A stretch of 64,000 nt of DNA, taken from assembly GCF_022631375.1 (NCBI RefSeq), contig NZ_JALBGC010000001.1, forward strand, positions 310,001 to 374,000, written 5' to 3'. This DNA comes from Hymenobacter cyanobacteriorum (GTDB lineage Bacteria; Bacteroidota; Bacteroidia; Cytophagales; Hymenobacteraceae). This document shows, piece after piece, positions 34,054-41,915 of the stretch (the stretch's first letter is position 1; every line of letters starts with the position of its first letter). The notes under the pieces are model-generated. The model did not search any database. It saw only the letters and a list, made by a program, of their open reading frames with translations, and was not told the origin of the DNA. Position numbers and translations under genes: made by a program.

Positions 34054-34914
34054 ATGCCTTCTCGACTTAAACCTGCCACGCTCCTACTGCTCCTGCTGGC
34101 CCTGGCGGCCGGCTGTGGCAAGCTGCAGAACGACATCAACGTGCCGCTGCCCAGCTATTCAGCTGAGCTGGTGCTGGAATGCTACCTCGAGCCCGGCAAG
34201 GTGCCCAGCCTGGCGGTGACTACCTCGGTGCCCTACCTGGGGGCGGTGCTGCCCCAGGTGCCCACCGACGTGACGGTGACCCTGACCATGCCCAATGGTA
34301 CGCTGGTGCCGCTGGCCTTCAACCCCAATTACAGGGCCCTGACTGACACGACTTCGGGCGAAAAATTCCACTCGCACATTGGCCGCAGCCGGCTGGTGGC
34401 CAAGGCCGGCGACGTGTTCAAGATTGATGTACAGGACACCCAGGGCCGCCACATTACGGGCACTACCACGATGATGGCGCCGATTCCGATTGATTCGGTG
34501 GAGTACAAGTTCAACGACAAAACCGGAACGAACCGCAAGGCTTACTTCCTCACCAATTTCCGCGACCCGGCCACGCCCGACGACTGCTACCGCCTGCAGC
34601 TGCACAAGGGCACGCCCACGGCCAAAAACCTGCTGAAATCGCCGGAAGTCGACATGTCGGTACAGGACCGGCTGCTCAACGGCCAGCCGTTTGTGCTCGG
34701 CACCAGCTACCGTTTCAGCGCCGGCGATACCGTGACGGCGACGCTCTATCACACCGATTTTGCCTACTACCGCTTCCGGCAGTCGGTGCGCGACGCGCGC
34801 GGGGCCAACGGCAACCCGTTTGCGCAGCCTTCGGCCATCTATAGCAACGTGCAGGGCGGCGTGGGCATCTTCACGGTGCTCAGCGGCACGATGACGACGA
34901 AGATTGTAAAATAG
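34054..34914 (+). CDS. DUF4249 family lipoprotein
   Basis: 286 aa from ATG 34054 (MPSRLKPATLLLLLLALAAG) with a lipobox 'LALAAGC' (Cys about 21). The chain then starts 'LQNDINVPLPSYSAELVLE', as in DUF4249 proteins, which are predicted surface or periplasmic lipoproteins that accompany TonB receptors. Beta-rich throughout, ending 'VGIFTVLSGTMTTKIVK'. An ATG at 34030 is in frame but lies inside a repeat remnant and precedes the signal peptide awkwardly. Probably co-transcribed with the receptor, 69 bp upstream. Confidence 0.85.
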   Translation: MPSRLKPATLLLLLLALAAGCGKLQNDINVPLPSYSAELVLECYLEPGKVPSLAVTTSVPYLGAVLPQVPTDVTVTLTMPNGTLVPLAFNPNYRALTDTTSGEKFHSHIGRSRLVAKAGDVFKIDVQDTQGRHITGTTTMMAPIPIDSVEYKFNDKTGTNRKAYFLTNFRDPATPDDCYRLQLHKGTPTAKNLLKSPEVDMSVQDRLLNGQPFVLGTSYRFSAGDTVTATLYHTDFAYYRFRQSVRDARGANGNPFAQPSAIYSNVQGGVGIFTVLSGTMTTKIVK

Positions 34915-35007
34915 CCTTTCTAAAAAATAGCAGTTCGCCCGGGCAACCTTTGCGGCCGGCAGTGCATCTACCGGTCATCACTCACCCCAACCCCTTTTTC
35001 CTTTCCT

Positions 35008-35442
35008 ATGAATTCCTTCCGCTACACCCTCCTTGCGCTGGCGCTGACTACCATCAGCCTCAGCAGCTGCGAAAAAGATGATACCACCGTTACGCCGCAG
35101 CCGACGACGCTCACGGCCTCGCAGCAAATTACCACCGGCAGCTGGCGCCTCGACCAGATTACCGAGCGCGGCCAGGTAACTGGCACCGGCGCGGGCATCA
35201 AAGACCAGTACTCGCTCACCTTCCGCAGCGATGGCACCTACACCCAGAAAATTCTGGCCGACAACAGCACTTACCCCGGTACCTGGATGCTGATGAACAA
35301 CAATGCGATGCTGCACCTTACCGACAACAAGGGGGCCAGCACCGATTACATGGTGACGGTCCTCACGGCAAAGGAGCTGCGCTACAACTTCATCAACAAG
35401 AACGGGTTTACGGAGGAGCGCACGTTTTCGGCCCAGCCGTAA
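35008..35442 (+). CDS. Small lipocalin-like lipoprotein
   Basis: 144 aa. Signal with lipobox 'TTISLSSC' (Cys about 21), a Thr/Pro linker, then a compact beta domain: 'TTGSWRLDQITERG', 'YSLTFRSDGTYTQKI', 'YPGTWMLMNNNAMLHL', 'KELRYNFINKNGF'. The 'GxWxL...FxxDGTY...G.W' pattern is that of lipocalin-like Bacteroidota lipoproteins. Probably envelope-located, ligand unknown. A terminator follows 12 bp after the stop. Confidence 0.78.
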   Translation: MNSFRYTLLALALTTISLSSCEKDDTTVTPQPTTLTASQQITTGSWRLDQITERGQVTGTGAGIKDQYSLTFRSDGTYTQKILADNSTYPGTWMLMNNNAMLHLTDNKGASTDYMVTVLTAKELRYNFINKNGFTEERTFSAQP

Positions 35443-35454
35443 GCCGCATCGCTG

Positions 35455-35502
35455 GTGCATACAAAAGGCCCGGACAGAACTGTCCGGGCCTTTTGTATGC
35501 AC
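35455..35502 (+). terminator. Rho-independent terminator (long stem)
   Basis: gtgcatacaaaaggcccggac - agaact - gtccgggccttttgtatgcac: a 21-bp perfect stem with an internal T-run, between convergent genes. Confidence 0.85.
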
Positions 35503-35546
35503 TGGCACACGCCAGCAATGCGCAAACACGCCGGCCGAAGCCAGCC

Positions 35547-36368
35547 CTACAAGCCTTCCACCACTTTCTTAATCAGGGCGGTGAGGCGCGGCTCGGCGGC
35601 GCCGGCAGCGGCGAAAATATCGGCCAGCACCACGGGCTTGAGGTGCCCGGGCGCGCACAAATCGGTAATCACCGACACGGCCAGCACCGGTAAATCCAGG
35701 TGGCGTGCGGCAATGACTTCGGGCACCGTGCTCATGCCCACGGCATCGGCCCCGATGGTGCGCAGGTAGCGGTATTCGGCGGGGGTTTCGAGCATGGGGC
35801 CGGGCACGCTGGCGTACACGCCGCGGCGGGTGGTGCCGGCCTGGCCCAGCGCCTGGGCCGCTGCTTCGGCGCGGGCCAGCAGGCCGGCATCGTAGGGCGC
35901 AAACATGTCGGGGAAGCGCGGGCCCAGCTCGTCGAGGTTGGGGCCGATGAGCGGGTTGCCGGGCTGCAGGTTGATGTGGTCGTCAATCAGCATCAAATCG
36001 GCAATATTGAAATCGGGGTTCAGGCCGCCGGCCGCGTTGCTCACCAGCAATTGCCCGATGCCCAGCAGCTTCAGCACTCGCACGGGCATAGCCACTTGCT
36101 GCATGGTGTAGCCCTCGTAGTAGTGAAAGCGCCCTTGCAGCACCGCCACCTTTTTGCCGCCCATGCGGCCCAGCAGCAGCCGCCCGGCGTGGCTCTCCAC
36201 GGTGCTGAGCGGGAAGTGCGGGATGTCGGCGTAGTTGATTTCGTGTTCTACTTCCACCTCTTTGGCCAGCGCCCCGAGGCCGGTGCCGAGAATGATGCCG
36301 ATGGCGGGCTGGAAGTTGGCGGAGCTGGCCTGGATGTAGGAAGCGGCTTCGCGGAGTTGGGAAAGCAT
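35547..36368 (-). CDS. Purine nucleoside phosphorylase (PNP type)
   Basis: 273 aa of the trimeric PNP/MTAP family, which cleaves purine nucleosides with phosphate. Motifs: 'IGIILGTGLGALAKEVE', 'VESHAGRLLLGRMGG', 'GRFHYYEGY', 'LLVSNAAGGLNPDF', 'MLIDDHINLQ', 'YASVPGPMLETPAEYRYLR' and 'GADAVGMSTVPEVIAARH'. All belong to the inosine/guanosine phosphorylase branch. Start ATG at 36368. It is separated from sppA by a family B repeat. Confidence 0.93.
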   Translation of the reverse strand: MLSQLREAASYIQASSANFQPAIGIILGTGLGALAKEVEVEHEINYADIPHFPLSTVESHAGRLLLGRMGGKKVAVLQGRFHYYEGYTMQQVAMPVRVLKLLGIGQLLVSNAAGGLNPDFNIADLMLIDDHINLQPGNPLIGPNLDELGPRFPDMFAPYDAGLLARAEAAAQALGQAGTTRRGVYASVPGPMLETPAEYRYLRTIGADAVGMSTVPEVIAARHLDLPVLAVSVITDLCAPGHLKPVVLADIFAAAGAAEPRLTALIKKVVEGL

Positions 36369-36386
36369 AGGCAATGGGGTTAAAAC

Positions 36387-36473
36387 CTGTCATCCTGAGC
36401 TTGCGAAGGACCTTATCACGTCGGAATAACTTCCTCAAACGTGATAAGGTCCTTCGCAAGCTCAGGATGACAG
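36387..36473. repeat. Dispersed inverted-repeat element, family B, copy 1
   Basis: Perfect arms of about 34 bp (from ctgtcatcctgagcttgcg, closing gcaagctcaggatgacag), with the arms reaching to ttatcacg/cgtgataa. Lies between two same-strand genes. Confidence 0.9.
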
Positions 36474-36487
36474 AAGGTTGTGAATGG

Positions 36488-38260
36488 CTACTTGATTTCG
36501 AGCGAGTACGGCAGCTTCGCCTGCACGCCGCGCATCTGCAGCAGCTGCTGGTACTGGGCATAGGCCGGGTACAGTGGCCCCAGCTCGGCCTTGATGGCGC
36601 GGGCTTTCACCTCGGCATCGTCGCCACCGCCGAAGCGGGCCAGCAGCGCTTCGAACGACGAGCGTTGGCGGGGCAGGCGCTGCACGCGGTAGTCGTCGGC
36701 TTTGAGGTGGGCGCGGGCGGCGGCAATGTTCAGGGCATCCTGGTAGTCGCCCAGCACGTCGACGAGGCCGTTGCCCTTGGCTTCGAGGCCGCTCCAGACG
36801 CGGCCCGAGGCCAGACGGCGCAGGCGCTCGACGGGCATGTGGCGGCCCAGCGCGGCTTTGCTGGTGAAGTCGGCGTAGATGTTATTGACCTCGCCCTGCA
36901 GGGTACGCTTCTCGAAGTCGGAGAGCGGGCGGGTGATGGTGGGCAGGTCGGAAAACTTGCCGGTCGTCACGCGGTCGACGGTGATGCCGAGCTTGTCGGC
37001 CAGCAGCGGCTGGATGTTGGGCAGCACGCCAAATACCCCGATGGAACCCGTGATGGTGTTGGAGTGCGCCACGATGGTGTCGCAGGCCATGGCAATGTAG
37101 TAGCCGCCTGAGGCCGCTACGTCGCTCATGCTGGCAATAATCGGCTTCACCTTTTTGGTTAGCACCACTTCGCGGTAGATGATGTCCGAAGCCAGCGACG
37201 AGCCGCCGGGCGAGTTGATGCGCAGCACCACGGCCTTCACTTTGTCGTCGAGGCGGGCCTTGCGGATGGCTTCGGCAAACTTAGTGCTGCCGATGTTGTC
37301 GTCGGAGCCTTTGCCGCTCACGATGTCGCCCTCGGCGTAAATCACGGCGATGCGGTTGCCGCTGGTCTTGCCTTCTTTTTCGTCGGCCTTGTCGCCGTCG
37401 GTGTAATCGTCGAGGCTCACCAGGTTGGGCTTTTTGTCCTTGGCTAAGCCCAGCTTGCCGCGCATGTAGTCCTGCACCTCATCGAAATAGCCGAGCTTGG
37501 TCACCATTTTTAGACGCAGGGCATCGGGGGCGTTGTGCACCAGCATCGAGTCGGAAATCACCTTCAGCCGTGCCGGGGCAATGCCGCGCGACTTGGCTAC
37601 CTGGCCAATCATGTGGTTGTTGATGGAATTTAGGAACGACACCGTCTGGTAACGGGCCGAGTCAGAGAAGTTTTCGCGGAAAAACGGCTCCACGGCACTC
37701 TTGAACGAGCCCACGCGGAAGATATAGGGCTCGATGCCGGCCTTCTCGAACAGGCGCTTGTAGAACATCACCTCCGAGCTCAGCCCGTTGAATTCGAGCG
37801 TGCCCTGCGGGTGCAGGTAAATCTCATTGGCGACCGACGACAGGTAGAAGCTCTTTTCGGAGCTCACCTCGTGGTAGGCCACCACGAATTTGCCCGACTT
37901 CTTGAAATCGAGCAGCGCGTCGCGGACTTCCTCCAGCGAGGCCATGCCGCCTTGCACCAGCTCCAGGTTCAGCAGAATGCCTTTGATATCTTCGTCGGTT
38001 TTGGCCCGCTTAATGGCTTCTTTGATTTCGATGAGCCCGGTGGAGCCGCTACCGCTGAAGGGGCCAAACTCCCGGCCGCGGCCGCGCTCGGTCAGCGGCT
38101 CGTTCAGCTTGAGCTCCAGCACGGAGTTGGCGGCGACTTCCTTCTTGTCGTCGCTACTGGCCACCGCGCCAATAATGCCCGCGAAAATCAGAAACCCGAG
38201 AAAACTAAACGCAACCAGCCCGACGATGGTGGCCAGCACGAATTTGAAAAATTGACGCAT
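36488..38260 (-). CDS. sppA: Signal peptide peptidase SppA, 67-kDa type
   Basis: 590 aa. One N-terminal membrane helix (about 6-33, 'FVLATIVGLVAFSFLGFLIF') is followed by two peptidase S49 domains. The catalytic Ser is in 'DVAASGGYYIAMACD' of the second domain, after 'RINSPGGSSLASDIIYRE'. The catalytic Lys is in 'FRVGSFKSAVEPFFREN' of the first. The protein degrades cleaved signal peptides at the inner membrane. Length is normal for the long form. Start ATG at 38260. Confidence 0.93.
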   Translation of the reverse strand: MRQFFKFVLATIVGLVAFSFLGFLIFAGIIGAVASSDDKKEVAANSVLELKLNEPLTERGRGREFGPFSGSGSTGLIEIKEAIKRAKTDEDIKGILLNLELVQGGMASLEEVRDALLDFKKSGKFVVAYHEVSSEKSFYLSSVANEIYLHPQGTLEFNGLSSEVMFYKRLFEKAGIEPYIFRVGSFKSAVEPFFRENFSDSARYQTVSFLNSINNHMIGQVAKSRGIAPARLKVISDSMLVHNAPDALRLKMVTKLGYFDEVQDYMRGKLGLAKDKKPNLVSLDDYTDGDKADEKEGKTSGNRIAVIYAEGDIVSGKGSDDNIGSTKFAEAIRKARLDDKVKAVVLRINSPGGSSLASDIIYREVVLTKKVKPIIASMSDVAASGGYYIAMACDTIVAHSNTITGSIGVFGVLPNIQPLLADKLGITVDRVTTGKFSDLPTITRPLSDFEKRTLQGEVNNIYADFTSKAALGRHMPVERLRRLASGRVWSGLEAKGNGLVDVLGDYQDALNIAAARAHLKADDYRVQRLPRQRSSFEALLARFGGGDDAEVKARAIKAELGPLYPAYAQYQQLLQMRGVQAKLPYSLEIK

Positions 38261-38374
38261 GAATGCAGTTGAAAGGTTGAGAAGGTAAATGTAGGCCCGG
38301 GGGCTGAATCGGTGGAATAAGGGCGGGCAGGCAGTCGGTTTATCGTTGAGGCATTGTTAGCATTACAGCGGGTT

Positions 38375-38455
38375 TGTCATGCTGAACGCAGTGAAGCATC
38401 TGGGGTAATTCGTTGGACAAATTACCCCAGATGCTTCACTGCGTTCAGCATGACA
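38375..38455. repeat. Dispersed inverted-repeat element, family A, divergent copy
   Basis: Perfect 36-bp arms starting tgtcatgctgaacgcagtg and closing cactgcgttcagcatgaca, with ctggggtaatt/aattaccccag inside. The variant bases GAACGCAGTG are matched in the opposite arm. It ends three bases before the rarA stop. Confidence 0.9.
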
Positions 38456-38457
38456 GC

Positions 38458-39786
38458 TTAATACCCGTACTTCTCGCCCCACCAGCCGCGCAGCCGCTCC
38501 TGAATCTTGGCCTCGCTGGCATTATGGCCGGGCTCGTAGAACCGCTTGCCGCTCAGCGCATCGGGCAGAAACTCCTGTTCTTCGAAATTGCCCTCGCCGT
38601 TGTGCGAGTAGGCGTATTCCTTGCCGTAGCCGAGCTGTTTCATCAGGCGCGTAGGGGCGTTGCGCAGCGGCACCGGCACCGGGTACACGCCGTTGGCTTT
38701 CACCTCGGCCTGGGCGGCCCGGATGGCCGTGTAGGCGGCGTTGCTTTTGGGCGACGTAGCCAGGTAAATGACGGTCTGGGCTAGAATCAAATCCGACTCG
38801 GGCAGGCCGATGACGGTGCAGGCCTGGAAGCAGCTGGTGGCCAGCATCAGGGCGTTGGGGTTGGCGTTGCCGATGTCTTCGGAAGCCAGAATGAGCATGC
38901 GGCGGGCGATAAATTTTACGTCCTCACCGCCCTCCAGCATCACGGCTAGGTAGTAGAGCGCGGCGTTGGGGTCGGAGCCGCGCATGGATTTGATGAAGGC
39001 CGAAATGACGTCGTAGTGCATCTCGCCGCCCTTGTCGTAACGCGCCAACGGGCGCTGGGCCACCTGCTGCACCACCGCATCGGTAATCTGGATAACGCCT
39101 TTTTTGTCGGGCGGCGTGCTTTGCACCACAATTTCGAGGAGATTGAGCAGCTTGCGGGCATCGCCGCCGCTCAGGGCCAGCAGGGCGTGGTCCTCTTTCA
39201 GCACCACCTTTTTCTGCTGCATGGCCGCGTCCTCAGTCAGGGCCTTTTGCACGAGGCCGCGCAGCGTGTCGGCGCTCAACGCCTCCAGCACATACACCTG
39301 GCAGCGCGAGAGCAAGGCCGGAATCACTTCGAACGACGGATTCTCCGTAGTCGCGCCAATGAGCGTCACGGTGCCGTGCTCCACCGCCCCGAGCAGCGCA
39401 TCCTGCTGCGCTTTGCTGAAACGGTGGATTTCATCAATAAATAGCACTGTACCGCGCTGCCGCTTGGCTTTTTCAATCACGTCACGCACGTCTTTCACCC
39501 CCGCGTTGATGGCGCTCAGGGCCGAAAACGGCTGTTTTAGCTCCGAGGCCAGCAGGTGCGCCAGGGTGGTTTTGCCCACGCCAGGCGGGCCCCACAGTAT
39601 CAGGCTGGGCAACCGGCCGGAGTTCAGGTAGCGGCGCAGCACGCCGGTTTCGCCCACCAGGTGCTGCTGGCCGGCGTAGTCAGCCAAGCGGCGCGGGCGC
39701 TGGCGCTCGGCCAGCGGCGCGTCGAGGCCGGGCGCGGGCGGCGGGGTGAAGGCGGCGGGTTCGTCGTCGGGGAAGAGGGAAGTCAT
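38458..39786 (-). CDS. rarA: Replication-associated recombination protein A (RarA/MgsA AAA+ ATPase)
   Basis: 442-aa clamp-loader-like ATPase that acts at stalled forks. Walker A 'GPPGVGKTTLAHLLA', Walker B 'VLFIDEIHRFSKAQQDALL', sensor 'LIGATTENPSFEV', the Arg finger region 'LLSRCQVYVLEALS', and the C-terminal MgsA domain ('SDPNAALYYLAVMLEGGED', 'PVPVPLRNAPTRLMKQLGYG'). The start is ATG 39786 (MTSLFPDDE); the in-frame ATG at 39831 lies in a palindrome. Divergent from the transporter at 39900. Confidence 0.95.
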   Translation of the reverse strand: MTSLFPDDEPAAFTPPPAPGLDAPLAERQRPRRLADYAGQQHLVGETGVLRRYLNSGRLPSLILWGPPGVGKTTLAHLLASELKQPFSALSAINAGVKDVRDVIEKAKRQRGTVLFIDEIHRFSKAQQDALLGAVEHGTVTLIGATTENPSFEVIPALLSRCQVYVLEALSADTLRGLVQKALTEDAAMQQKKVVLKEDHALLALSGGDARKLLNLLEIVVQSTPPDKKGVIQITDAVVQQVAQRPLARYDKGGEMHYDVISAFIKSMRGSDPNAALYYLAVMLEGGEDVKFIARRMLILASEDIGNANPNALMLATSCFQACTVIGLPESDLILAQTVIYLATSPKSNAAYTAIRAAQAEVKANGVYPVPVPLRNAPTRLMKQLGYGKEYAYSHNGEGNFEEQEFLPDALSGKRFYEPGHNASEAKIQERLRGWWGEKYGY

Positions 39787-39790
39787 GAGA

Positions 39791-39871
39791 AGTAGCGCGA
39801 ACTTTGTGTTCGCGTCCCCGCGCCGTTTCAACGACTCGTTCAGGGACGCGAGCTACAAAGTTCGCGCTACT
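39791..39871. repeat. Inverted repeat AGTAGCGCGAACTTTG family
   Basis: Arms agtagcgcgaactttgtg/acaaagttcgcgctact plus cgcgtcc/ggacgcg. It fills the space between divergent rarA and an EamA transporter and creates spurious in-frame start codons for both. Confidence 0.85.
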
Positions 39872-39899
39872 TCGCGCTCCGACCGTCTTCCCCCTTCTC

Positions 39900-40832
39900 A
39901 TGCGCAATTCCCTCCGCGTACACGCGGCCCTGTTCTTCGTTGCCCTCATCTACGCGGCCAACTATTCGCTTTCCAAAGACGTGATGCCGAAGTACATGGG
40001 GCCGTTTGGCATCGTAACGTTGCGCATTTTGGGGGCGGCGCTGTTCTTCGCCGTCATCAAATACTTCGTGGCCCCGCAGGATAAAATCGTCGGTCGAGCC
40101 GACAACCTGCGCTCCGTGGCCTGCGGCGCTCTGGGCATTGCCATCAATCAACTGCTGTTTTTTTCGGGGCTGAACCTGACCTCGCCCATCAGCGCCTCGC
40201 TGCTACAAACCATTGCGCCCATTGTAGTTGTCGTCGCCTCCGCCATTCTGCTCAAGGAGAAAATTACGCTCAAGCGCTTGCTAGGCATAATCGTGGGCAT
40301 GGTTGGCGCGGGCTTGGTCATTCTGGGGCGCAACACACAGGCGGCGGTATATCCCAACGCCACGCTGGGCAACATATGCATTCTGGCTAATGCCACGGTG
40401 TTTGGCCTTTATCTGGTGCTGTCGGCCCCGCTTATGCGCAAGTACCACGCCTTCACGGTGCTGGCGCGGGTGTTTCTGGTGGGCGCGTTCATTGCGGTGC
40501 CGTTTGGCTGGCGCGATGCCCTGACGGCCGACTACGCCCACTTCCCGCTCTACATCTGGCTCGAAATCGGCTACATGATAGTCTTCCTCACCATCCTGGC
40601 CTATTTGCTAAATAACTGGGCCCTGAAGTACGCCTCCCCTGCCCTGCTGGGCGTGTACATCTACCCGCAGCCGGTGCTGGCCGTGCTCATCGCCGTGGCA
40701 ATAGGCAAAGACCACCTCACCTGGGACAAGGCCGGGCAGGCAGCCCTCATCTTCTTGGGCGTGTGGCTGGTGAGCCAGAAACCGAAAGCTGCTGCGGGGC
40801 CGGCAGTGGCGGCGGAAGCGGGGCGGGATTAA
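39900..40832 (+). CDS. EamA/DMT-superfamily transporter
   Basis: 310 aa with ten hydrophobic segments in two EamA repeats. Repeat 1 runs from 'VHAALFFVALIYAANYSLSK' to 'ILLKEKITLKRLLGIIVGM', repeat 2 from 'GNICILANATVFGLYLVLSA' to 'ALIFLGVWLVSQKPK'. It is an inner-membrane exporter of small metabolites, substrate unknown. Start ATG at 39900 (MRNSLRVHAALFF); the frame opens at 39804 within the palindrome. Confidence 0.88.
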   Translation: MRNSLRVHAALFFVALIYAANYSLSKDVMPKYMGPFGIVTLRILGAALFFAVIKYFVAPQDKIVGRADNLRSVACGALGIAINQLLFFSGLNLTSPISASLLQTIAPIVVVVASAILLKEKITLKRLLGIIVGMVGAGLVILGRNTQAAVYPNATLGNICILANATVFGLYLVLSAPLMRKYHAFTVLARVFLVGAFIAVPFGWRDALTADYAHFPLYIWLEIGYMIVFLTILAYLLNNWALKYASPALLGVYIYPQPVLAVLIAVAIGKDHLTWDKAGQAALIFLGVWLVSQKPKAAAGPAVAAEAGRD

Positions 40833-40982
40833 GACTATCTCTAATATTTCCGAAGTTTCGTACAAAAAATGTATAAAATCCTCGTTGGCTCAAACTTTGG
40901 TTGCGGTAAAGCAATGGGCATATTCTGCCCATTGCAAATCAAACATTCATAAGAATTAATTCGATACGAAGCAGTTCACAGT

Positions 40983-41086
40983 AGTTGTCAAGGATTTCTT
41001 GACAACTCGCTAGCGTGTATTTACAGTTATCCGATAATTCCGGACAAATGCATTTTGTCATCTTCGAGTACGTAAGGATTCCTTAC
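40983..41086. other. Cluster of short palindromes in an AT-rich intergenic region
   Basis: Four separate small palindromes in about 100 bases: agttgtcaag-gattt-cttgacaact (40983-41007), cgctagcg (41008-41015), gacaaa-tgcat-tttgtc (41043-41059) and gtaagg-att-ccttac (41072-41086). They lie in the 298-base gap 40833-41130, which holds no gene I can support. They could be terminator or operator elements for flanking genes. Confidence 0.55.
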
Positions 41087-41130
41087 CTACTCAATCGTTT
41101 TCTAATTTACTGTATCCGTTTTGCCGCTTA

Positions 41131-41832
41131 CTACATTCGCAGCCCAACAACGTTGGGTCCGCTAATCGAAGCAGACGTGTTCAGCGTCAATGCCACCAGC
41201 GCTTGTTTGCGTTGCTTGGTAAGCAGACTATACATTGTTATCAACCGCTGCTTATTTCCACTATTTGCATAATCGTCAAACTCAAAACCTTCCAGCTTGA
41301 ACCCGCCAGTTCGGCCGAACTGCTTATCCAGGTCTTGCAGCATTGGTTTTACTTTTTGTAAATCTCCCGGCTGGAAATAGTGCGGGTCCATTTGCAAGAG
41401 CAAGTCGTCATAATTCTCACTTTTGAGTAGTCGGCCAACCTCATCAAATTTATTCTTGGCCATGTCAACCGCATCCAATTCCTTCATCGGGTATGAATGG
41501 GAGTAGCTGTTGTCTTTGCCTTTGATGGTGATTCTAACATAGTCGTATTTATCTCGCTCGGCCGGGCTAACGGCGCTGTAAAACAGATAGGCGCAATTTG
41601 ATGCTGGAATACTCAGCTTCGGAAAAGCCCCTTCAAGCCGGTCGTTCGTTAACTCCAACTCCACGTAGCGGCCTTGCGCGGCCGTAGTATCTGTCGATTT
41701 ATTTACCCCGGATTTTGCGCTCAGGCTGCCACCGTACTCCTGCATCACCGCATTGGTTCCGGATTCGCTAACACCTCCGCAACCAGCAAACATGGCGATA
41801 AGAGCAATCAGAAAAGAGTAGATTTTAAACAT
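41131..41832 (-). CDS. Hypothetical lipoprotein, AT-rich
   Basis: 233 aa with a lipoprotein signal (MFKIYSFLIALIAMFAGC, Cys18). The mature chain has 'YVELELTNDRLEGAFPKLSI', 'YDYVRITIKGKDNSYSHSYP' and a helical half with 'DEVGRLLKSENYDDLLLQMD' and 'LLTKQRKQALVALTLNTS'. No family was recognised. AT-richer than lpdA upstream and the transporter downstream, so possibly acquired. Start ATG at 41832. Confidence 0.68.
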   Translation of the reverse strand: MFKIYSFLIALIAMFAGCGGVSESGTNAVMQEYGGSLSAKSGVNKSTDTTAAQGRYVELELTNDRLEGAFPKLSIPASNCAYLFYSAVSPAERDKYDYVRITIKGKDNSYSHSYPMKELDAVDMAKNKFDEVGRLLKSENYDDLLLQMDPHYFQPGDLQKVKPMLQDLDKQFGRTGGFKLEGFEFDDYANSGNKQRLITMYSLLTKQRKQALVALTLNTSASISGPNVVGLRM

Positions 41833-41858
41833 GAAATCGAAGTGAAAGGTGAAATAAA

Positions 41859-41891
41859 GAAGACCTTCTCGATTAAATCGAGAAGGTCTTT
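41859..41891 (-). terminator. Terminator hairpin downstream of lpdA
   Basis: aagaccttctcgat - taa - atcgagaaggtctt: a 14-bp stem. On the minus strand it follows the lpdA stop by about 24 bases and is followed by a T-rich stretch. Confidence 0.75.
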
Positions 41892-41915
41892 CCGGAACAA
41901 ATTAATTAAATAAAC

